Positions 30,148-38,567 of a stretch of 64,000 nucleotides of DNA are shown in pieces; position 1 is the stretch's first letter, and each line of letters opens with the position of its first letter. Below the pieces are notes generated by a model that was given only the letters and a program-made list of their open reading frames with translations, was not told where the DNA came from and did no database searches. The DNA comes from Microcystis wesenbergii NRERC-220. Lineage in GTDB: Bacteria; Cyanobacteriota; Cyanobacteriia; Cyanobacteriales; Microcystaceae. The DNA lies in contig NZ_JAVSJA010000001.1 in NCBI RefSeq assembly GCF_032027425.1, positions 1,426,001-1,490,000 of the forward strand. Reading direction: 5' to 3'. The position numbers and the translations under genes were made by a program.

Positions 30148-31332
30148 ATGCCAGATTTAGCGAAAATTATCCTGAGAAACCATAAAATTGATGCTGTTAA
30201 ACGATTCCATCCTTGGATATTTTCTGGGGCGATTAAAGAGATGGAGGGGGAAGTCAAAGAGGGTGCTATCGTTGAGGTTTATAGCGATCGAGGCGAATAT
30301 CTAGCCACTGGACTGTATAATCCTAGCAATATTGCCGTTAAAATTCTTTCTTTCCAAAAAGTCAGCGATATTGCTCAATTATTTCTCGAAAAATTCCAGA
30401 ATGCCTATCAGCTGCGGCAACAAATCGGTTTAGTGGATAACCCGAAAACTAACTGTTATCGTTTAATTAACGCTGAAGGAGACGGTTTACCTAGTTTAAT
30501 CGTCGATTGGTACAATGGCACGGCGGTTATTCAAGCTTATTCCCTAGCTTTATACCAACGTCTCGATCTGATTGTCGATTGTCTGAAAACTATCTACGCT
30601 GACAATTTACGGGCAGTTTACGATAAAAGTGCCGCAGTTTTGGCGAAAAGCGCCCATATATCCGAGAATAAATACTTATTTGGTCAAAAAACCAGCGATG
30701 AGGTGTTAGAATCCGGCCATCGCTTTATTATTGATTGGGAAAAAGGACAAAAAACGGGATTTTTCCTCGATCAAAGAGAAAACAGAGCTTTATTAGCCCA
30801 ATATTGCCATAATAAACGGGTTTTAAACACTTTTTCTTATTCTGGCGGCTTTTCTGTCTATGCTATGCAAGCGGGGGCTGCCCTAGTCGATTCCGTTGAT
30901 AGTTCCCACGGTGCGATCGATCTTACCGAAAAAAATATCGCCCTGAATAATCTCAGTCAAGTTCCCCATCAATCCTACAGCGCCGATGTTTTTAACTTTC
31001 TGCGCGACTGTCAGGAGGATTACGATCTGATTGTCCTCGATCCCCCCGCTTTTGCCAAAAGTATCCAATCCCGTCATCAGGCGGTTATGGCTTATAAAAG
31101 ATTAAATCAGCAAGCTTTCCAGAAAATTCGCCCCCAAGGTCTTATTTTCACCTTTTCCTGTTCCCAAGTGGTTAACGAAGAACATTTTCAGGGGGCTGTC
31201 ATGGCTGCCGCCATTGAATCGGCTCGCCCAGTGCGAATTTTAGCACGTTTAAGCCAACCGGCGGACCATCCCACCAGTATCTATCACTCGGAAGGTTCCT
31301 ACCTGAAAGGATTGGTTTTAGCGGTGGATTGA
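30148..31332 (+). CDS. Class I SAM-dependent rRNA methyltransferase (RlmI-like)
   Basis: A 394-aa methyltransferase probably making m5C in 23S rRNA. The N-terminal PUA domain spans about 1-80 (HPWIFSGAIKEMEGEVKEGA). A middle domain follows, then the Rossmann methylase: GFFLDQRENRALL, VLNTFSYSGGFSVYA (SAM motif I), VDSSHGAIDLTEKN and the target-binding DLIVLDPPAFAKS. A Cys downstream (FTFSCSQVV) fits the catalytic Cys of the m5C RlmI group. ATG 30148. Its last 34 bases overlap the 3' end of the convergent glyoxalase-fold gene. Confidence 0.92.
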   Translation: MPDLAKIILRNHKIDAVKRFHPWIFSGAIKEMEGEVKEGAIVEVYSDRGEYLATGLYNPSNIAVKILSFQKVSDIAQLFLEKFQNAYQLRQQIGLVDNPKTNCYRLINAEGDGLPSLIVDWYNGTAVIQAYSLALYQRLDLIVDCLKTIYADNLRAVYDKSAAVLAKSAHISENKYLFGQKTSDEVLESGHRFIIDWEKGQKTGFFLDQRENRALLAQYCHNKRVLNTFSYSGGFSVYAMQAGAALVDSVDSSHGAIDLTEKNIALNNLSQVPHQSYSADVFNFLRDCQEDYDLIVLDPPAFAKSIQSRHQAVMAYKRLNQQAFQKIRPQGLIFTFSCSQVVNEEHFQGAVMAAAIESARPVRILARLSQPADHPTSIYHSEGSYLKGLVLAVD

Positions 31333-31721
31333 TGGAAAATTAAACGATTACCATCGGGATCATAGATGTAGATTTCCGAACCGTGGGAAGCTTGGCTAAT
31401 TTCTCCCCTAGCACCATAGCCGATTTCGCTCCAATGCTCGATCGCTTTTTCGAGACTCTCCACCTCGAAACAAATGCTCATGCCACTGCCCCGAGAATCG
31501 CCAAATTCCTCTCTGTGGGACTCTTTAGGGCAAAAAAGACCTAATTTAAGGTTAATCAGCCTAAATTCCGCATAAACGGCGGCAAGGTAGGGGCTTGGTT
31601 CCTGCTGCAACAGTTGACGATAAAACTGCACCGAGCGATCGAAATTACTCGTTCCTAGGGCAATAAAAGCCTCTGTGTAATTGAATGGACTATCGGGGGG
31701 GTTATTCATCGGGGTTGGCAA
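31299..31721 (-). CDS. VOC/glyoxalase-fold protein
   Basis: A 140-aa protein with one vicinal-oxygen-chelate domain: FIALGTSNFDRSVQFYRQLL at the N-terminal beta-alpha unit and SEIYIYDPDGNRLIFHQ at the C-terminus. The likely metal ligands (Glu and His) are only partly conserved; MSICFEVESLEKAIEHW lies mid-domain. The substrate is unknown. It overlaps tail-to-tail by 34 bp with the methyltransferase gene. Confidence 0.82.
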   Translation of the reverse strand: MPTPMNNPPDSPFNYTEAFIALGTSNFDRSVQFYRQLLQQEPSPYLAAVYAEFRLINLKLGLFCPKESHREEFGDSRGSGMSICFEVESLEKAIEHWSEIGYGARGEISQASHGSEIYIYDPDGNRLIFHQSTAKTNPFR

Positions 31722-31790
31722 GCTTTTTCAGTGATCAGTAAACAGTAAACAATGGCTGGGGAAAGTTTAGTGATGGGGTGGCAGGGGGGA

Positions 31791-33417
31791 TTAGGCCGCG
31801 TCTGACCAGTAAAGATAAGCCTGAAAACTCATAAATACCCCGCTAATTTCTTGAATTTCTCCCAATTGGGAGATCGCCTCGTTAATGGTGTGATATTTAA
31901 TCTCGATCAGTTTTGGCAATTTCTCCCGGTCAAGCTCGCCAACGCCAGAGCGAATATACTGATCAAGAATAAAGTCCAGAAACTCCCGTTGTTTTCCCGT
32001 ATATTTCGAGAAAATTAAATCTTTGTGCTTGATTACCCGCTCTTCTCTGGTCAGGGGTCTGGCTGCGTAGGCGATATAGGTCAGGACATCGTAAATATCA
32101 CTGTTTTCCGTGTTGGTGATCCGGGCGATCGCCTGTAGCTGTTCCTCGCCGTAGCCTTTTTCCGCGAGTCCAGTTAGCAGGGATTTGCGGGTGTCGGGTC
32201 GGCTCCAGAGATGGCGCAATTCCGCTTCATCTTGAAAAAGATCGGGAATATCCCCGAAAAGCTGCTGGATAAACTCCTCGGCCGAGATCGGTTTTCCGTC
32301 AGCATTCCAGAAAGTTGTTTTCTGGATGTGTTCCAGTTCTCGTTCCTTGCCGTCGGCCAGTTTGATTTTAATTTTCTGACGTATCGGCAGAGGATCTGGC
32401 TCGTCGAGAGGATATTCGATCGCGTCAGGTGGTTTGGGGCGCGGCCTCGGATCGATGACGACGGGTTCCTGCGGTTCCCCGTCCCATTCGGGATCGTTAA
32501 AGTTTTCGTGGGCTTTAACAAAATCGTAGATAGTGAAATAGTCCTTATTATCAAAAAGGCGCGTCCCCCGGCCGATAATCTGTTTGAACTCGATCATCGA
32601 TTTGACTGGACGCAGTAGAACGATATTTCTCAGGTTTCTAGCATCCACCCCAGTGGAGAGTTTGCGAGAGGTGGTGAGGATGGTGGGGAGCCTTTTCTCG
32701 TTATCTTGAAACTTTTTTAAGTGGGTTTCTCCCAAGCTGCCATCGTTGGCGGTAACGCGAGCGCAGTAGTTAGGATCGCTGCTGATGGCCATTTGATTGA
32801 TCAGATCGCGAATGGCTAGGGCGTGGTCTTGATTGGCGCAGAAAACTAGGGTTTTCTCGTTTTGGTCGATCGCCTCCATAAAAATTTTTACCCGTTGGCG
32901 TTCCCGTTCCTCGATCTCGATAATCCGGTTAAAGTCGGATTCAGTATAAACCTTGTTTTCGTCGAGATCGCCCTCGATCAGTTCATCGTCGGGATCATAT
33001 TGGTACTCGTCGAGGCTGGTGGTGAATTCAACCACCTTAAAGGGGGTTAGGTAGCCCTCGTTAATGCCTTCTTTCAGGGAATAGGTGTAGAGGGGTTCGC
33101 CGAAATATTTGTAGGTGTCGCCGTTGAGATCCCGTTTCGGGGTGGCGGTTAATCCCAGTTGTACAGCAGGGGCGAAGTATTCGAGGATTTTTCGCCAAGT
33201 GCTTTCGTCGTTGGCCCCGCCCCGATGACATTCATCCACGATCACCAAGTCGAAAAAGTCGGGAGCGTATTCGAGGAAGTTAGGGGCTAGTTCCTCGCCG
33301 TTTTGGGTCATAAAGGTTTGAAAGATCGAAAAAAAGACGCTGCCGTTTTTAGGGACTTTCTTTGTTTTCTGGATGTTCTTCGGTTCGATCCGAACGAGGG
33401 CATCTTCGGGAAAGGCG
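31791..33417 (-). pseudogene. hsdR: hsdR 3' segment (type I restriction, R subunit), split by TnpB element
   Basis: About 542 codons of an EcoEI-type type I restriction translocase. They start AFPEDALVRIEP directly after the element end and include the DEAD-like box IVDECHRGGAND, LGLTATPKRD (motif III), IGRGTRLFDNKDYF (motif VI) and the C-terminal helical region. The segment continues in frame from the 5' part at 34753-35438 if the insertion at 33418-34752 is removed. As it stands only an internal restart (ATG 33311) could translate it. Restriction is therefore expected to be off while methylation genes stay intact. Confidence 0.92.
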
Positions 33418-33560
33418 TTGACACTCCCCGCGCTAAAGCGACGGGGATTCTTGGTTCAAAGAGATTACTTGCTTAGACAGAATCGCTTCTGAAAAAGTAG
33501 AGGTATTCTCTCCCCAAGCGTTTATCGGATCTAGCCCGAAAGTTCCCGTATGCCCTACGG
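33418..33560 (-). ncRNA. Predicted omega (reRNA) guide RNA of TnpB
   Basis: By analogy with ISDra2-type TnpB, the RNA should cover the 3' end of tnpB and the right end, including the hairpin CCCCGTCGCTTTAGCGCGGGG (33425-33447), and read its guide from the flanking host DNA (33417 downward, in hsdR). The exact 5' end is a guess; no transcript evidence. Confidence 0.45.
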
Positions 33561-34641
33561 TACTTAACCCTTTTTTAAGGATATTGATAGCGGCGTTTTC
33601 ATCCCTATCTAAAACACACCCACATTTACACTGATGGGTTCTAGTCGATAAAGATTTCTTAACAATTTCACCACAGTTTGAACAGTTTTGGCTTGTATAG
33701 TTCGGTGGGACAGCAATCGTTATCTTGCCGAATTTAACTCCAAAATATTCTATCCATTCTCGAAACTGATACCACGCCGCATCATTGATCGATTTAGCTA
33801 AACAATGATTCTTGACTAAGTTCTTGATTCTTAAATCTTCGTAGGCTATCACATCGTTAGAGTGAACTACGCACTTGGCTAACTTTACAGCAAAGTCTTT
33901 ACGTTGCCTACTTATTTTAAGATGAGCCTTAGCTAATCTTTGTCTAGCTTTTTGACGATTTGTACTTCCCTTTTTCTTTTTAGATAACTGTCTTTGAAGT
34001 CGTTTTAATCGTTTCTCAGACTTTCTCAAGAATTGAGGATTATCAACCTTGTCGCCATTGTGATCTGTATAGAAAGAAGCCAAACCTACATCTAAGCCAA
34101 TACACTTACCTGATGGTTTAACATCTTCTTTAACGTCACAAGAAAGGACAAATTGACAATAATAACCGTCCGCTCTCCGAATCAACCTAACCCGTTTAAT
34201 ATCGGATTCTTGAAAGTACCCTAAATCCCAAGTTCCTACCAACTTAAGAACACCAATGTTTTTCTTGTCAGTGAACTTAACAGTTTTAGGGCTAAGAAGC
34301 TTCCATCCTGATTGTTTGTATTCAACAGAGCGAGATTTTTTAAATTGAGGATACCCCTTTTTGCCTGATACTTTACGTTTACAGTTGTCGTAAAAACGAC
34401 TAATTGAACTCCAAGCACGTTCAGCACTTGCCTGTCTAGCAGTTGAATTAAGTTCATCGGCAAATTTAAAGTCCTGAGCTAATTCTTTAGAATATCGGTA
34501 TAAATCGTTCTTACCCGTACCTTTTGTATCCATCCATAACCTTACACATTTGTGACGGATGAATTGAGCAGTACGAATAGCATCGTCTATGGCTTGATAC
34601 TGTTGAGTTTTAGCTTTAACTTTAAACTCTAAGACAAACAT
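33433..34641 (-). CDS. tnpB: RNA-guided endonuclease TnpB
   Basis: A protein of 402 aa from ATG 34641 (an in-frame TTG lies eight codons upstream). RuvC motifs look intact: GLDVGLASF (first Asp), VIAYEDLRIKNL (Glu) and DRDENAAINI (last Asp). The zinc ribbon CSNCG and CKCG lies between the last two. The N-terminal OrfB HTH and WED-like region (QAIDDAIRTAQFIRHKCVR) is present, so the nuclease appears active. The C-terminal tail ending SLNQESPSL overlaps the predicted guide RNA, as in other IS605 tnpB genes. Known role: transposon-end-directed DNA cleavage that preserves element copies. Confidence 0.95.
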   Translation of the reverse strand: MFVLEFKVKAKTQQYQAIDDAIRTAQFIRHKCVRLWMDTKGTGKNDLYRYSKELAQDFKFADELNSTARQASAERAWSSISRFYDNCKRKVSGKKGYPQFKKSRSVEYKQSGWKLLSPKTVKFTDKKNIGVLKLVGTWDLGYFQESDIKRVRLIRRADGYYCQFVLSCDVKEDVKPSGKCIGLDVGLASFYTDHNGDKVDNPQFLRKSEKRLKRLQRQLSKKKKGSTNRQKARQRLAKAHLKISRQRKDFAVKLAKCVVHSNDVIAYEDLRIKNLVKNHCLAKSINDAAWYQFREWIEYFGVKFGKITIAVPPNYTSQNCSNCGEIVKKSLSTRTHQCKCGCVLDRDENAAINILKKGLSTVGHTGTFGLDPINAWGENTSTFSEAILSKQVISLNQESPSL

Positions 34642-34752
34642 TTTACGCAGGGGGGACTTAGACAAAATCAGTATAGCACAATAAAAGTTAAGTTAACAAG
34701 ATATAGTTTAAAAAGCCGTCCTAAAAGGACGGGGCTTTAACCCAAAATTTCG

Positions 34753-35438
34753 GTAAACTCGGTTAAAGCTTGATTAGCCAGAATATTGCGATCCGTGAGG
34801 AAGAGAATACAGGGCCGGTGGGTCGGTTCACCGCTCAGGTTCCAACTACTATGAAAGAGTTTCCATGCGATTTGAAGGGCGATCGTTGTTTTGCCGGTGC
34901 CGGTGGCCATGGTCAGGAGCATCCGTTTTTGACCAGCTGCGATCGCTTCTAGAAGCGCCTGGATGGCGTTGTGTTGGTAGTAGCGGGCCTCGCGCATCCC
35001 GCTTTTATTATCGGGGGGGACGGTGGCGAAACGGTCGCGCCAGTGGTTGGGATCCGGGTAGGTGGCGGACCAGAGTTCTTCCGGGGTGGGGTAGCGATCG
35101 ATATAGCCTTCTTTTCCGGCGCGGGTATCCACTTGATAAATGCGGAGGCCGTTGGTACAGAGGGCGAAGGGGGTTTGCAGGCGCTCGGCGTAGTCCTTAG
35201 CCTGCCCAAGTCCCTCGGTGGGGTGCGCGTCGCGTTTTTTGGCTTCCAGGGTGGCGAGTTTGTGACCGCGATAGACTAAGACATAATCGCAGATTTTCGA
35301 TGAACTGCGCTGGCCGTAACCCACCAGACGACCGGGGGCAATTACCTCGCGACGAATTTTACTGTCGGGAATGACTCCCCATCCGGCGGCTTTGAGGGCG
35401 GGGTCAATCAGTTCGGCTCTGGTTTCGGCTTCGTTCAT
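34753..35438 (-). pseudogene. hsdR: hsdR 5' segment (type I restriction, R subunit)
   Basis: About 228 codons: an N-terminal nuclease domain with ICDYVLVYRGHKLATLEAKK (the D-ExK motif of type I R subunits, about residues 46-67) and a helicase Walker A as MATGTGKTTIALQ. The frame then reads LTDRNILANQALTEFT before the element; the read-through end (EILG and stop at 34737) comes from inserted DNA. ATG 35438 is three bases past the toxin gene's stop, so hsdR was the last gene of the hsd operon. Intact nuclease motifs suggest recent interruption. Confidence 0.92.
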
Positions 35439-35441
35439 GGG

Positions 35442-36036
<595 letters not shown>

Positions 36037-36052
36037 TTACATTTTAACGGTT

Positions 36053-37264
36053 CTACTGGCTGAGTTGACCGGTGAAGGCTTTTTCTAGGATCGATTGTTT
36101 AAGTTCGGCGATCGCTTCTAGTTTGCGCTGGTAAATGGTTTCGAGTTTTTTTGCTTGTTGCTCAATTTTTTCGATTTTTAAGATTAGCTCTTTTTGACAA
36201 TTAATATCTTCAGGAAACTCAATCACGATTTTTTTTAGTAAACTAGCTTTTATCCCTTGCGCTGTCGCACCAGTAGCTTGTTTATGGATTCTTTGCTGAA
36301 TTGGTTGTGCTAGAAGTAAATACTTTAAAAAAGTACAATTTATATAATTTTCATCAGGTTGCATGATAATAACTCTCTGAGCGAAAACGACTTTTTTATC
36401 TGTATCTAATTGAGCAACATTACCGAGAGGAGCTTCAGTTGTAAAAAGAATATCTCCTTTTTTGGGAATCCCCCTAATCATCCAACTATCATAAATTTCT
36501 GGATCGACAAACTCTTGCGGTTCGCTCTGTAGAAAACCTTTTTTTATATTTTTGGCTGTAATCAGACGCATTCCTTTTGATGTTTTACTAGGTGTGCGTC
36601 CTCTGTAATCAATAAATTTAATGTGATCTTGAATGGTTGCCACTTTCCAGTTACCAGACTTCTCTGTAAAAATTTTATTTAAATAACTATCAAAAAGCTC
36701 CCGGGCATTAATTAAGTTTCTTCGGGTATTAGCTTCAGCTTGGGCTATACCCTCGAAAGCTTTGTCTAGTATCTCTACTATTCTTTTTTGTTCTTCGATC
36801 GGGGGCAAATCTATTGTAATATCAAATAAATTGTCTTGGCTAATATTCGTGATAGTTGACTGTTTAGAGCGATTGATAATAATTTCTCTGTATTTTCTAC
36901 TGCGTAATAAATAAATAAGAAAATCCGAATCGACCATTTTTGACTTGATTGGTCTAGCCCTAATAATAAATCCACAAAAAACGACTGGCTCTGAAGCCCC
37001 TAGAAATAAAGATACCCAACCAACACCTTCACGTTTCACCGAAGAGCGAACAAATAGGATATCTCCTTTCTTTAGAAAATAACTATCTGAAAAATTTTTA
37101 TCAACTCTATATAAATTATCTAGATCGACATAGTGATTGTCTGAATACATATTTAAAACATCTATTGTCAAAATTCCTTTGTCTCCCTTTTGATTTTTAT
37201 TAAAATTAACCCCGTTTTTAAAATCGTATAATTCACCGAGCTTTATTGTTTTCCATTCACTCAT
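36053..37264 (-). CDS. hsdS: Type I restriction-modification specificity subunit HsdS
   Basis: A 403-aa DNA-recognition subunit of a type I RM complex. Two target recognition domains each start with a WK motif (MSEWKTIKLGELYDF and GNWKVATIQDHIKFID). Each is followed by a conserved helix: LPPIEEQKRIVEILDKAFEG near residue 155 and KIEQQAKKLETIYQRKLEAI near residue 370. This twofold layout implies a bipartite target sequence. It is complete. A 21-bp minisatellite lies about 80 bp upstream, and the TA pair and hsdR follow. Confidence 0.93.
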   Translation of the reverse strand: MSEWKTIKLGELYDFKNGVNFNKNQKGDKGILTIDVLNMYSDNHYVDLDNLYRVDKNFSDSYFLKKGDILFVRSSVKREGVGWVSLFLGASEPVVFCGFIIRARPIKSKMVDSDFLIYLLRSRKYREIIINRSKQSTITNISQDNLFDITIDLPPIEEQKRIVEILDKAFEGIAQAEANTRRNLINARELFDSYLNKIFTEKSGNWKVATIQDHIKFIDYRGRTPSKTSKGMRLITAKNIKKGFLQSEPQEFVDPEIYDSWMIRGIPKKGDILFTTEAPLGNVAQLDTDKKVVFAQRVIIMQPDENYINCTFLKYLLLAQPIQQRIHKQATGATAQGIKASLLKKIVIEFPEDINCQKELILKIEKIEQQAKKLETIYQRKLEAIAELKQSILEKAFTGQLSQ

Positions 37265-37344
37265 AAAATCTCTCCAATACTTGTAAAAATCTACGCACTT
37301 ACTTTAATTTTTTTGTTTTCTATCAATTTTCATAATCGAAACTC

Positions 37345-37747
37345 GATGCTGGTGGAGTGAAGTCGGATGCTGGTTGAGCGAAAGCCGAATGCTGGTTGAG
37401 TGAAGTCGGATGCTGGTTGAGCGAAGTCGGATGCTGGTTGAGCGAAGTCGGATGCTGGTTGAGCGAAGTCGGATGCTGGTTGAGCGAAGTCGGATGCTGG
37501 TTGAGCGAAGTCGGATGCTGGTTGAGCGAAGTCGGATGCTGGTTGAGCGAAGTCGGATGCTGGTTGAGCGAAGTCGGATGCTGGTTGAGCGAAGTCGGAT
37601 GCTGGTTGAGCGAAGTCGGATGCTGGTTGAGCGAAGTCGGATGCTGGTTGAGCGAAGTCGGATGCTGGTTGAGCGAAGTCGGATGCTGGTGGAGTGAAGT
37701 CGGATGCTGGTTGAGCGAAAGTCGAATGCTGGTTGAGCGAAAGTCGA
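37345..37747. repeat. 21-bp minisatellite upstream of hsdS
   Basis: Nineteen tandem units of about 21 bp, consensus GATGCTGGTTGAGCGAAGTC plus G. Units 4 to 16 (37409-37681) are identical; outer units carry changes such as GTGGAG or one extra A. Several reading frames lack stops because the unit length is divisible by three, giving spurious open frames on both strands. There are no unique spacers, so this is not a CRISPR array. Confidence 0.95.
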
Positions 37748-37761
37748 AACCAGCATCCCCC

Positions 37762-38094
37762 TCAGTTCTCATCCCTTGTTAATCCTCCATCTACGGAGAA
37801 ATTCCGATAATGTGACTCATTTTGACACTCAGCCAAAATATGAAGAGAATCCCAATCACTACGCATCAAAGCCATCTTTTTCGCCCGACTCCAACCTTGC
37901 ACCTGCTTCTCGCGATAAAAAGCATTTGCGACATGATCATAGTATTCAGCATAAACCAACTTGACCGGTAATCGCTTTCTAGTATGATTTGCACCGAAAC
38001 CATTTTGATGTTGCCATAAACGACGGGGCAAATTCTTCGTACTGCCCACATAAAAAGAACCATCACAACATTCAAGAATGTACATATAGGCCAT
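37762..38094 (-). CDS. GIY-YIG domain nuclease-like protein
   Basis: A 110-aa single-domain GIY-YIG protein. MAYMYILECCDGSFYVGSTK contains the motif pair (MYIL and FYVGST), followed by the catalytic Arg region NLPRRLWQHQNG and a Glu in YREKQVQGW. Small proteins of this UPF0213/YhbQ-like type occur as stand-alone genes and near RM loci. ATG 38094 is preferred; the in-frame codon at 38121 is less likely. It lies in the hsd operon, downstream of the hsdM end repeats and upstream of the minisatellite. The C-terminal tail (HILAECQNE and so on) is non-conserved. Confidence 0.85.
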   Translation of the reverse strand: MAYMYILECCDGSFYVGSTKNLPRRLWQHQNGFGANHTRKRLPVKLVYAEYYDHVANAFYREKQVQGWSRAKKMALMRSDWDSLHILAECQNESHYRNFSVDGGLTRDEN

Positions 38095-38121
38095 AGATTT
38101 TATCTGAGATGAAAGGCTCAA

Positions 38122-38567
38122 TTTGGTTGGTTGAGGGGATATCGGGCTTCGGCTTCGCTCAGCCCTCTATTTGGGTTCGCTCAGCCCTCAATTTGGGTGG
38201 TTGAGCGAAGCCGAAACCACCCTTCCCATCAGCTAGGAGAAGACCCCAATAAATCGGAAATCGCCTCTAAAATCGACCCACTTTCCCTGTCCAATTCCGC
38301 AATCTATTTGGGTGGTTGAGGAGATATCGGGCTTCGGCTTCGCTCAGCCCTCTATTTGGGTTCGCTCAGCCCTCTATTTGGGTTCGCTCAGCCCTCTATT
38401 TGGCTTCGCTCAGCCCTCTATTTGGGTTCGCTCAGCCCTCTTTTAGCCCTCAATTTGGGTGGTTGAGCGAAGCCGAAACCACCCTTCCCATCAGCTAGGA
38501 GAAGACCCCAATATATCGGAAATCGCCTCTAAAATCGACCCACTTTCCCTGTCCAATTCCGCAATCT
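38122..38567. repeat. Tandem duplication of hsdM 3' end with GGGTTCGCTCAGCCC repeats
   Basis: Two units (38122-38305 and 38306-38567) each run from GGTTGAGG(G/A)GATATCGGGC through TTCGGCTTCGCTCAGCCCTC to GCAATCT. The last 80 or so bases of each match the hsdM 3' coding end, including its stop. In the second unit a CTATTTGGGTTCGCTCAGCC block of about 22 bp is amplified several times. The inner GGTTGAGCGAAGCCGAAACC resembles the 21-bp minisatellite unit. Confidence 0.85.

Larger units (their letters stand above)
33418..34752 (-). mobile_element. IS200/IS605-type element carrying only tnpB (IS1341-like), inserted in hsdR
   Basis: The boundaries are inferred from the host frame. The minus strand left flank ends GAGTTTAC and the element ends GTGTCAA. 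Joining the flanks gives ACCGAGTTTACCGCCTTTCC, which reads TEFTAF and restores hsdR (2313 bases, 771 codons with stop). A TTAC-type target and TCAA right end match the IS200/IS605 mode, with no target duplication. Subterminal hairpins lie near both ends (about 34715-34735 and 33425-33447). There is no tnpA, so movement would need a transposase supplied in trans. Confidence 0.9.

Noticed and set aside
34865-35279. Plus-strand frames of about 100 codons opposite hsdR 5' segment
   Set aside because: Antisense shadows of a conserved nuclease-helicase region.
37345-37747. Possible CRISPR array
   Set aside because: Repeats are directly adjacent with no unique spacers and there are no cas genes.
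37304-37782. Several overlapping open frames of 95 to 150 codons on both strands
   Set aside because: They are products of the 21-bp tandem repeat (multiple of three, few stops) and encode only its seven-residue translations.
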